Positions 1-4,045 of a stretch of 5,087 bases of DNA are shown here, piece by piece. The DNA lies in assembly GCA_031255955.1 (NCBI GenBank), contig JAIRRO010000060.1:1-5087 (forward strand). The letters run 5' to 3'. Each line of letters starts with the position of its first letter. Within the stretch, counting starts at the first letter, position 1. The translations under genes were made by a program, and so were the position numbers. The notes below the pieces were generated by a model. The model made no database searches. It was not told where the DNA came from and saw nothing but the letters and a program-made list of their open reading frames with translations. The DNA comes from Oscillospiraceae bacterium. GTDB lineage: Bacteria; Bacillota; Clostridia; Oscillospirales; Oscillospiraceae.

Positions 1-51
1 GACCGCTGACAAGCAATCGGCTTTGGGCTGCGGATTAACAGTACGTATTTT

Positions 52-126
52 TGGAGGCGACACCCAGATTTGAACTGGGGAATCAGGGTTTTGCAGACCC
101 TTGCCTTACCACTTGGCTATGTCGCC
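52..126 (-). tRNA. tRNA-Cys (anticodon GCA), CCA encoded
   Basis: On the minus strand the segment folds as a cloverleaf. The acceptor GGCGACA pairs with TGTCGCC, followed by discriminator U and an encoded CCA (plus-strand tgg at 52-54). The anticodon loop CTGCAAA sits on a GGGT/ACCC stem and gives anticodon GCA, so cysteine. The T arm has the expected GTTCAAATC loop. It is the last tRNA of the five-gene minus-strand cluster visible here. No terminator is recognisable in the 51 bases left of it, so the transcript may continue out of the window. Confidence 0.96.
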
Positions 127-193
127 GCAACTACCCTCAAGCGCTCCGAGCGCGGACGGACGCGAGACCCGGCGGCGGGTATTTCGATTAAGA

Positions 194-269
194 TGGAGCG
201 GACGACGAGGCTCGAACTCGCTACCTCCACCTTGGCAAGGTGGCGCTCTACCGTATGAGCTACGCCCGC
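194..269 (-). tRNA. tRNA-Gly (anticodon GCC), CCA encoded
   Basis: The minus-strand cloverleaf has acceptor GCGGGCG pairing with CGTCCGC (one G-U), discriminator U and an encoded CCA. The anticodon stem CCACC/GGTGG holds loop TTGCCAA, anticodon GCC, so glycine. The T loop is GTTCGAGCC. It lies 67 nt upstream of tRNA-Cys in the same transcript. That spacer contains two short hairpins (141-153 and 167-180). Confidence 0.97.
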
Positions 270-309
270 GTTTCTATTGAGATGGTCCCCGGCGCTGTTG
301 TCGGGGAAG

Positions 310-385
310 TGGTGCCTCCGGTCGGAATCGAACCAACGACACGTGGATTTTCAGTCCACTGCTCTACCGACTGAGCTACAGAGGC
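310..385 (-). tRNA. tRNA-Phe (anticodon GAA), CCA encoded
   Basis: The minus-strand cloverleaf has acceptor GCCTCTG with CGGAGGC, discriminator A and an encoded CCA. The anticodon stem GTGGA/TCCAC holds loop CTGAAAA, anticodon GAA, so phenylalanine. The D arm is GCTCAGTCGGTAGAGC and the T loop is GTTCGATTC. It is the third gene of the cluster. A small CCCCG/CGGGG hairpin (287-306) lies in the spacer to tRNA-Gly. Confidence 0.97.
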
Positions 386-417
386 TCGTTGCACCGGGAT
401 TCTTAAAGAACCCCGTC

Positions 418-448
418 CGCGGCGTTTTTTTTTGAGGAAAACGCCGCG
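418..448. repeat. 11-bp hairpin in the tRNA-Asp to tRNA-Phe spacer
   Basis: CGCGGCGTTTT (418-428) is exactly complementary to AAAACGCCGCG (438-448), with a 9-nt loop. CCCC at 411-414 and GGGG at 455-458 could extend it below an internal loop. It sits between tRNA-Asp and tRNA-Phe in the precursor RNA. No U-run follows the stem on the minus strand, so it does not look like a standard intrinsic terminator. A processing or spacer structure is more likely. Confidence 0.6.
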
Positions 449-461
449 TAATTTGGGGAAG

Positions 462-538
462 TGGCGACCCAGAACGGGCTCGAACCGTCGACCTCCAGCG
501 TGACAGGCTGGCGTTCTAACCAACTGAACTACTGGGCC
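462..538 (-). tRNA. tRNA-Asp (anticodon GTC), CCA encoded
   Basis: The minus-strand cloverleaf has acceptor GGCCCAG with CTGGGTC (one G-U), discriminator G and an encoded CCA. G at the discriminator position is the known identity base for aspartate. The anticodon stem CCAGC/GCTGG holds loop CTGTCAC, anticodon GTC. It lies 4 nt after tRNA-Val, so the two are certainly cotranscribed, and 76 nt before tRNA-Phe with a hairpin between. Confidence 0.97.
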
Positions 539-542
539 CTAC

Positions 543-619
543 TGGTGGGAACAACAGGACTCGAACCTGTGACCCCCTGCGTGTAAAGCAGGTGCTCTAA
601 CCGGCTGAGCTATGCTCCC
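543..619 (-). tRNA. tRNA-Val (anticodon TAC), CCA encoded
   Basis: The minus-strand cloverleaf has acceptor GGGAGCA with TGTTCCC (one G-U), discriminator A and an encoded CCA. The anticodon stem CCTGC/GCAGG holds loop TTTACAC, anticodon TAC, so valine. It is the first gene of the cluster, starting about 15 nt downstream of the predicted transcription start, and is separated from tRNA-Asp by 4 nt. Confidence 0.97.
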
Positions 620-633
620 GAAGTTTCAGCGAC

Positions 634-695
634 GGGGGATATTATACTAAACGCTTTTTCACTTGTCAAGAACAAATTTTCATTTTGAAAATAAA
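634..695 (-). promoter_or_regulatory. Sigma-A promoter of the tRNA cluster, with UP-like element
   Basis: Reading the minus strand, the -35 is TTGACA (669-664), the spacer is 17 nt, and the -10 is TATAAT (646-641). All twelve consensus bases are present. The start should fall near 634. Upstream of the -35 (670-695) is an A/T-rich tract with GAAAATTT written twice, resembling an UP element. The stretch after the -10 is ATCCCCC, a GC-rich discriminator of the kind associated with stringent control of stable RNA promoters; that last point is inference. The -35 context TTCTTGACAAG is the same as at the rplJ promoter. Confidence 0.93.
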
Positions 696-718
696 TTTTC
701 GTATAGCCGAGATTCGGT

Positions 719-752
719 GCGCGCGGCGCGGTGAAAACGCCGCGCCGCGCGC
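719..752 (-). terminator. GC-rich hairpin after rplL, likely a weak terminator
   Basis: A perfect 13-bp stem, GCGCGCGGCGCGG (719-731) with its complement at 740-752, encloses an 8-nt loop. It starts 27 nt after the rplL stop and lies before the tRNA promoter. On the minus strand it is not followed by a U-run: the next bases are ACCGAATCTCGG, and A/U-rich sequence comes only about 20 nt later. It may end or stabilise the 3' end of the rplJL mRNA, but some read-through into the tRNA cluster is plausible. Confidence 0.55.
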
Positions 753-779
753 TGCTGAAAGCACTGCAATGCAGCAACT

Positions 780-1160
780 TTACTTAATCTCCACCTTTGC
801 GCCGGCGCCTTCAAGCTGGCCCTTGATTTCGTTGGCTTCATCCTTCGAGACGCCCTCTTTAATCTTCGCGGGCGCGCCCTCAACAAGAGCTTTCGCCTCG
901 GAAAGACCAAGACCCGTGATAGCGCGAACCTCTTTGATGACCTTGATTTTCTCAGCGCCGAAGTCCGTCATAACGACGTCAAACTCCGTCTGCTCCTCCG
1001 CAGCGTCGGCGGGGGCTGCGGCACCCGCGGCGGCGGGAGCCGCGACTGCCGCGGCGGATACGCCAAAGGTTTCTTCAAGCGCGTGGACAAGATCCGACAG
1101 CTCGATAACCGTAAGCGCTTTAATTTCCTCAATTAAGGCTGTAACTTTTTCGCTTGCCAT
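780..1160 (-). CDS. rplL: 50S ribosomal protein L7/L12
   Basis: This 126-residue protein is of normal family length. Residues 1-33 are the N-terminal dimerisation domain that binds L10. Residues 35-57 are the Ala/Pro hinge (AAPAAAGAAAPADAAEE). Residues 58-126 are the C-terminal domain, with the factor-binding helix region KIKVIKEVRAITGLGLSEAK and the usual ending KVEIK. L7/L12 forms the mobile ribosomal stalk that recruits and stimulates EF-Tu, EF-G, IF2 and release factors. The start is fixed by an AAGGAG ribosome site 8 nt upstream (1169-1174). It follows rplJ by 50 nt in the same operon. In most Firmicutes rpoB and rpoC come next, whereas here a tRNA cluster does. Confidence 0.98.
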   Translation of the reverse strand: MASEKVTALIEEIKALTVIELSDLVHALEETFGVSAAAVAAPAAAGAAAPADAAEEQTEFDVVMTDFGAEKIKVIKEVRAITGLGLSEAKALVEGAPAKIKEGVSKDEANEIKGQLEGAGAKVEIK

Positions 1161-1210
1161 TGTAAAATCTCCTTTTCATATTAAATGTATCGTTCGTTTT
1201 TTTGCGGGAT

Positions 1211-1936
1211 TTACTCCGCGGGTTCGGGGGCTGCGTCGGCTTCCGCCGGGGTTTCCTCAGCCGGTTCAGGTTCGGCGGGGGATTCCTCTGCAGGGGCTTC
1301 TTCCGTAGCAGCTTCAGCGGGCGTTTCTTCTGCGGCAGTTTCTGCCGGGGCTTCCGATTCGGCGGGGGATTCCGCAGTTTCCGCAGGAGCTTCAGCCGCT
1401 TCAGCGGGGGCTGCTTCGACCGGGGCTTGCTCGGGCTCAGGCGCGCCCTGCTTTTCGGCGATTGCTTTCAGCACAACCGCGAGAGATGTGATGGGCGCAA
1501 GCATTGTTCCAAGTACGCGCGCCTGCAGGACAGGCAGAGCGGGGATGGACGCGAGAGATTCGACCTCTGCGACAGAAATCACCTTGCCGTCATAAAAGCC
1601 GCCCTTGATGACGAAGCGGGGAGCGAGCTTTGCGGAATATTCCTTGATGATTTTCGCGGGGGAAACGGCGTCAGTCATGCTGGTTGCCATCGATGTGGTG
1701 CCGTTCAGGATAGGCTCTAAGGCTTCAAATCCGACGTTTTTGACGGCGAAGCGTAAAAGCGTATTCTTGACGACGGCATAGTCCACGTTTTCGGCGCGCA
1801 TACGGGCGCGAAGCTCTGTGTCCTCCGCCACTGTGATTCCGGAGTAATCGACGAGTACGCCGGAAAGACCGCCCAGCCGACCGGTAAGGGCTTCTACAGT
1901 TGCCTTTTTCTCGCTGAGTACCTTTGCGTTTGGCAT
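1211..1936 (-). CDS. rplJ: 50S ribosomal protein L10 with long acidic Pro/Ala/Glu tail
   Basis: Residues 1-163 are a complete L10. The N-terminal RNA-binding domain includes VLVDYSGITVAEDTELRARM and VVKNTLLRFA, then a GTTSMATS segment. A C-terminal helix (about 133-163) carries L7/L12 dimers. Typical bacterial L10 ends near residue 165-175. Here about 78 further residues follow (164-241), made almost wholly of A, E, P, T and S with no Lys or Arg, in units such as PAE, APAET and EETPAEA. The start has GGAGGTG (1942-1948) 5 nt upstream. L10 anchors the stalk to 23S rRNA near L11. Its operon with rplL is controlled by the upstream leader. The tail is probably disordered and strongly acidic, with no function known to me. 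The underlying DNA is repetitive, for example the same 16-mer at 1271 and 1358. Confidence 0.97.
   Translation of the reverse strand: MPNAKVLSEKKATVEALTGRLGGLSGVLVDYSGITVAEDTELRARMRAENVDYAVVKNTLLRFAVKNVGFEALEPILNGTTSMATSMTDAVSPAKIIKEYSAKLAPRFVIKGGFYDGKVISVAEVESLASIPALPVLQARVLGTMLAPITSLAVVLKAIAEKQGAPEPEQAPVEAAPAEAAEAPAETAESPAESEAPAETAAEETPAEAATEEAPAEESPAEPEPAEETPAEADAAPEPAE
1271..1373. repeat. Degenerate in-frame repeats encoding the L10 tail
   Basis: The DNA for the L10 tail is internally repetitive. The 16-mer ttcggcgggggattcc occurs identically at 1271-1286 and 1358-1373. Shorter versions (ttcagcgggg, tctgccgggg, tccgccgggg) are scattered between 1230 and 1440. The pattern suggests growth of the tail by slippage or unequal recombination of short GC-rich units. 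The same composition keeps other frames open on both strands, which explains the spurious opposite-strand reading frames here. Confidence 0.7.
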
Positions 1937-2133
1937 TTTTTCACCTCCGTATTATTTTTGGGAGCCGCGCGGGGTATAAACCACAAAACGGTCTCCTGTT
2001 TCGGCGTCCAAAAAAAGCTCCCGTCAAAAGACGGGAGCATGGCAAACAAAGTAATTGCAAGCCGCCCTCGGCGGGGTTTACGCGCGCCGGAGGATCAAAA
2101 AACCCTCTGCGCAACCCGCTGTCTTTGGAACGC
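1937..2133 (-). ncRNA. Ribosomal protein L10 leader (rplJL 5' UTR)
   Basis: The leader of about 197 nt lies between the predicted start (about 2133) and rplJ. Its 5' half (2128-2062) carries the conserved CCAAAGACAGCGGGT and later CCCCGCCGAGG segments that I recognise from Firmicutes L10 leaders. They flank a stacked stem: GCGGG with CCCGC, then GCGC with GCGC, then a GAGG...CCTC hairpin with a U-rich loop. In this family the L10-L12 complex binds here and shifts the balance from antiterminator to terminator when free L10 is in excess. The terminator is at 2010-2038. After it, GGAG-CCG and CGG-CTCC can pair in the remaining 70 nt before the ribosome site. Confidence 0.88.
2010..2038 (-). terminator. 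Intrinsic terminator (attenuator) in the rplJL leader
   Basis: On the minus strand, GCTCCCGTC pairs perfectly with GACGGGAGC around a TTTT loop, and seven Ts follow at once (plus-strand A-run 2010-2016). This is a strong canonical intrinsic terminator located between the promoter and rplJ, about 75 nt before the start codon. Its position inside the leader, downstream of the L10-binding fold, marks it as the attenuator that L10-L12 is expected to enforce. Confidence 0.93.
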
Positions 2134-2188
2134 TCGGTTATTATAACACAGGCTTATGGGGCTTGTCAAGAAAAATTTTTAATTTTTG
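2133..2188 (-). promoter_or_regulatory. Sigma-A promoter of rplJL
   Basis: On the minus strand the -35 is TTGACA (2169-2164), the spacer is 18 nt, and the -10 is TATAAT (2145-2140), preceded by TGT, an extended -10. The start should be near 2133. The A/T-rich tract at 2170-2188 (AAAAATTAAAAATTTTTC) upstream of the -35 resembles an UP element. A dedicated strong promoter here means rplJL is not dependent on an upstream rplKA transcript. Confidence 0.93.
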
Positions 2189-2254
2189 GCGTTGAAATTA
2201 TAATTGCCGGGAAAAGCTTGCGGATGGTTATAGGGATCATATAGTATTTGTAAT

Positions 2255-2266
2255 ATTGCCGGCAAT
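2255..2266. repeat. Perfect 12-bp palindrome upstream of the antitoxin promoter
   Basis: ATTGCCGGCAAT is a perfect palindrome ending 3 nt before the -35 of the antitoxin promoter. Its left part, ATTGCCGG, also occurs at 2203-2210. It could be a second regulator site in the divergent rplJ-antitoxin intergenic region. Nothing in the sequence identifies the binder. Confidence 0.4.
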
Positions 2267-2269
2267 GTA

Positions 2270-2305
2270 TTGCGTTTGTATATCGCTTGTGATATACTTT
2301 GCTCC
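2270..2305 (+). promoter_or_regulatory. Promoter of the antitoxin gene with overlapping palindromic operator
   Basis: The -35 is TTGCGT (2270-2275), the spacer is 17 nt, and the -10 is TATACT (2293-2298) with an extended TGA in front. The inverted repeat GTATATC (2278-2284), six bases, GATATAC (2291-2297) covers the spacer and nearly all of the -10. A bound protein would block RNA polymerase. RelB-family antitoxins repress their own promoters through such palindromes, so this is most likely the autoregulatory operator. Confidence 0.8.
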
Positions 2306-2326
2306 ATAAACACGGAGGTGATTTTT

Positions 2327-2608
2327 ATGCCGAAAACGGCGAGCATATATATTCGCATTGATCCGCAAATTAAGGCTGAGATTCAAGCCATTTATGCCAA
2401 ATATGGGATTAGCGTCACAGAGGCAATCAATATTTTTCTTCACCAGTCACGCAATGTCGGTGGGTTGCCGTTTGACTTGCGGGAAACACGCTACAACGCC
2501 GAAACCGAAGCCGCCATTCAAGAAGCGCGGGAGATAATGTCCGGCAAGCGGAAAGCGAAGATGTATACTACTGTGGATGAATTGTTTTCGGACTTGGGAG
2601 ACGACTGA
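2327..2608 (+). CDS. RelB/DinJ-family type II antitoxin
   Basis: The 93-residue protein starts at the ATG with GGAGGTG (2314-2320) 6 nt upstream; an earlier in-frame ATG at 2270 lies inside the promoter and is rejected. Residues 4-11 (TASIYIRI) form the ribbon strand. Helices at about 13-25 and 29-42 include YGISVTEAINIFLHQ, the hallmark of the RelB/DinJ ribbon-helix-helix domain, followed by GGLPFDLR. The C-terminal half (NAETEAAIQEAREIMSGK, then TTVDELFSDLGDD) should wrap and neutralise a RelE/YafQ-type mRNA interferase. It should bind the palindrome on its own promoter. Its stop overlaps the ATG of the next frame, the usual coupling to a toxin, but no complete toxin follows. It is more A/T-rich than the neighbouring genes and is the only plus-strand gene, which suggests acquisition. 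Confidence 0.9.
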   Translation: MPKTASIYIRIDPQIKAEIQAIYAKYGISVTEAINIFLHQSRNVGGLPFDLRETRYNAETEAAIQEAREIMSGKRKAKMYTTVDELFSDLGDD

Positions 2609-2745
2609 TGCTGACAATTCAAACAACCGCTTTTACTGCGGGCTATGAGTGCGGGGACTTTTACTCCGGATTTTCCTCCGCGTTATCCAGCCTATTCCCG
2701 CCGCGGCGCTTTTTGACGCACTCCGTCAGAAGATACTCAATCTGA
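2608..2745 (+). pseudogene. Probable remnant of the cognate RelE/YafQ-type toxin gene
   Basis: An ATG overlaps the antitoxin stop by one base (TGATG) and has its own ribosome site, GGGAG, at 2596-2600, 7 nt upstream. The first residues, MLTIQTTAF, resemble the opening strand of RelE/YafQ toxins. From about residue 10 the reading frame (45 codons) has no toxin-like sequence, and from 2661 it is simply antisense to the Arc-like gene. The full toxin of about 90 residues is therefore missing. A near-identical 12-mer, CTTTTACTGCGG (2630) and CTTTTACTCCGG (2658), brackets the point of loss. An alternative is that the short frame means nothing and the toxin was never here. Confidence 0.4.
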
Positions 2746-2849
2746 CCGTTCAGAGAGCGGAAATCGTCCGCTGCCCAAGCGTTCAGCTCGTCCCACAGTC
2801 GGCGGCTGACGCGCAGGGGAATTTGCTTTTTTTCGTTGTCGGAGGACAT
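2661..2849 (-). CDS. Arc-family ribbon-helix-helix protein, small
   Basis: This 62-residue protein starts one base after the SPFH stop (TAA-A-ATG on the minus strand). It has no strong ribosome site of its own, so it is probably translated by coupling. Residues 7-14 (KKQIPLRV) form the DNA-contacting ribbon, residues 16-29 helix A (RLWDELNAWAADDF), and residues 32-47 helix B with SLNGQIEYLLTECVKKR. The SLNGQIEYLL pattern is typical of Arc/Mnt-like proteins that dimerise and bind operators in tandem. The tail from residue 48 (RRGGNRLDNAEENPE) is variable and probably disordered. A DNA-binding partner of the SPFH operon and likely its autorepressor is my inference from the operator at 3917-3941. 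It has also been annotated elsewhere as a toxin-antitoxin component, but no toxin is adjacent. Confidence 0.85.
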   Translation of the reverse strand: MSSDNEKKQIPLRVSRRLWDELNAWAADDFRSLNGQIEYLLTECVKKRRGGNRLDNAEENPE

Positions 2850-2850
2850 T

Positions 2851-3888
2851 TTAGTAAATACTGCCGCTGTTTACAATGGGCTGGGCGTCGCGGTTCCCGC
2901 ACAGCACGACAAGCAGGTTGGATACCATCGCCGCGCGGCGTTCGTCGTCGAGATCGACTATGCCACGCTCGCCGAGCTTACTCAGCGCCATTTCAACCAT
3001 TCCGACAGCGCCCTCAACAATCAGCTTGCGCGCGTCGATGATTGCCGATGCCTGTTGACGCTGCAGCATAGCCGCGGCAATTTCCGGCGCATAGGACAGA
3101 TGCGTGATGCGCGCCTCCAGAATTTCAAGCCCGGCAAAGCGCGTTTGTGCTTGAATCTCTGTTTTCAAGCGCTCTGAAATCTCTAAGCTGCTGCCGCGCA
3201 GCGTCTTTTCGTCATCATCGTCGCCGGAGAAGTCGTATGGATATTCCCGCGCGATGTTGCGCAGGGCGGCGTCGCTTTGTATGGAGAGAAATTCGCAATA
3301 GTTATCCACATTAAACACAGCCATAGCGGCGTTCACGACACGCCACACGACGACGATGCCAACGATTATCGGATTCCCGAGCTGGTCATTGATTTTTTGC
3401 TGGTCATTGCTGAGTGTCAAGGCTTTCAGCGAGATTTTTTTGCCGTAAACGGGATACGGCATTTTGCCCGTGGTGGGGGAGGGAGGCGGCATACCGACGG
3501 AGGCAGCCGCCGCGGCAAAGGCGGGCGGTATAGCCGACACTGCGGGGGTTGTGGCGCTCATAAACGGGTTGACGAAGAAGAAGCCCGCACCGCGCAGGGT
3601 TCCGGCGTACTTCCCGAACAGCGTAAATACAAGTGCCTCGTTCGGCTTTAGGGTTTTAAGACCGCTGTAGATGGCGGGGGCGAAAACGCACGCGTACAGA
3701 AAGCCCACCGCAATCAGTACGCCGCCGAGGGCATAGCTGCCGCCCGAAATTAAAAATCCGCCTGCTATTACAATAAGTATGGAGATGAGGAGCGCGAGCG
3801 TGTTGAGAATGAGGACGGGGATTCCGGGGGCGCGGCGCGGTGAAAATTCCTGAATTTCGATGGGGCGTGCGTTTGTGTTCTCTGTCAT
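2851..3888 (-). CDS. SPFH/band-7 domain membrane protein
   Basis: In this 345-residue protein, residues 1-22 are cytoplasmic and Pro/Arg-containing. Two hydrophobic segments follow (about 23-47 and 52-74). The SPFH/prohibitin-like domain runs from LKPNEALVFTLFGKYAGT (79-97) through NPF (107-109), KISLKALTLSNDQQKINDQLGNP (151-173) and VVVWRV (179-184) to YAPEIAAAMLQRQQA (266-280). The C-terminal coiled region ends in AAMVSNLLVVLCGNRDAQP. SPFH proteins oligomerise on membranes and organise microdomains or protect membrane proteins; no specific partner is evident here. Residues 111-148 are an Ala/Pro/Ser/Thr-rich insertion not expected in this family. The start follows AAGGG about 7 nt upstream. 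It is the first gene of an operon with the Arc-like gene, from the promoter at 3944-3972. Confidence 0.93.
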   Translation of the reverse strand: MTENTNARPIEIQEFSPRRAPGIPVLILNTLALLISILIVIAGGFLISGGSYALGGVLIAVGFLYACVFAPAIYSGLKTLKPNEALVFTLFGKYAGTLRGAGFFFVNPFMSATTPAVSAIPPAFAAAAASVGMPPPSPTTGKMPYPVYGKKISLKALTLSNDQQKINDQLGNPIIVGIVVVWRVVNAAMAVFNVDNYCEFLSIQSDAALRNIAREYPYDFSGDDDDEKTLRGSSLEISERLKTEIQAQTRFAGLEILEARITHLSYAPEIAAAMLQRQQASAIIDARKLIVEGAVGMVEMALSKLGERGIVDLDDERRAAMVSNLLVVLCGNRDAQPIVNSGSIY

Positions 3889-3916
3889 GGTTTATCCCTT
3901 GCCTTTCTTGTTTGAA

Positions 3917-3941
3917 ATATGAAATCATAATGATATCATAT
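3917..3941. promoter_or_regulatory. 25-bp near-palindromic operator at the SPFH operon start
   Basis: Arms ATATGAAATCAT (3917-3928) and ATGATATCATAT (3930-3941) are inverted repeats matching at 11 of 12 positions around base 3929. Viewed differently it is two tandem 10-bp palindromes, ATGATATCAT and ATGATTTCAT (minus-strand reading), 11 bp apart, about one helical turn. It runs from about -5 to +21 relative to the predicted start near 3937. Arc-family dimers bind just such pairs of sites, so the downstream RHH protein is the natural candidate binder. Confidence 0.75.
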
Positions 3942-3972
3942 AGATATTAACACAGGGGAAAAGGGATGTCAA
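3937..3972 (-). promoter_or_regulatory. Sigma-A promoter of the SPFH-Arc operon
   Basis: On the minus strand the -35 is TTGACA (3972-3967), the spacer is 17 nt, and the -10 is TAATAT (3949-3944), preceded by TGT, an extended -10. The start should be near 3937, giving a 5' UTR of about 48 nt. The operator at 3917-3941 overlaps the start. Confidence 0.9.
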
Positions 3973-3974
3973 TA

Positions 3975-4009
3975 GCCCCGAAAAAATTTTTTGAAATATT
4001 TTTCGGGGC
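3975..4009 (-). terminator. Hairpin between the 233-residue gene and the SPFH promoter
   Basis: GCCCCGAAAAA (3975-3985) pairs with TTTTTCGGGGC (3999-4009) around an A/T-rich loop. It lies 36 nt after the stop of the 4046-4747 gene and directly before the SPFH -35. The T tract is inside the stem and no U-run follows on either strand, so it is not a textbook intrinsic terminator. It may still end the upstream transcript, and its A/T-rich core may serve the promoter as an upstream element. Confidence 0.5.
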
Positions 4010-4045
4010 GGTGGGATTGGTTGGTTTTTAATTTGCGCTCCGGCG

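Noticed and set aside
1..51. Possible further tRNA or gene at the left edge
   Set aside because: No cloverleaf, ribosome site or clear terminator can be recognised in these 51 bases, so I leave them unassigned.
418..448. Intrinsic terminator within the tRNA cluster
   Set aside because: The T/A tracts are inside the stem and loop, and no U-run follows on the transcribed strand. Ending transcription there would also silence Phe, Gly and Cys, for which no second promoter is visible.
260..523. Minus-strand 87-residue reading frame
   Set aside because: It runs through tRNA-Phe and part of tRNA-Asp and tRNA-Gly, and the tRNA structures explain the sequence fully.
685..1308. Plus-strand 207-residue reading frame
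   Set aside because: It crosses the rplL gene in antisense and the hairpin after it. It has no ribosome site and its composition mirrors rplL.
1185..1720. Long plus-strand reading frames opposite the rplJ tail
   Set aside because: They are antisense to the repetitive GC-rich rplJ tail and consist of low-complexity Ser/Ala/Gly or Arg/Phe/Gly runs. There is no ribosome site, and rplJ is certain.
1924..2244. Plus-strand 106-residue frame in the rplJ leader region
   Set aside because: It overlaps the L10 leader, terminator and promoter of the opposite strand and has no protein-like features.
2270..2326. Upstream ATG extension of the antitoxin
   Set aside because: This ATG lies at the -35 of the promoter, before the transcription start. 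The ATG at 2327 has a strong ribosome site and gives the normal family N-terminus.
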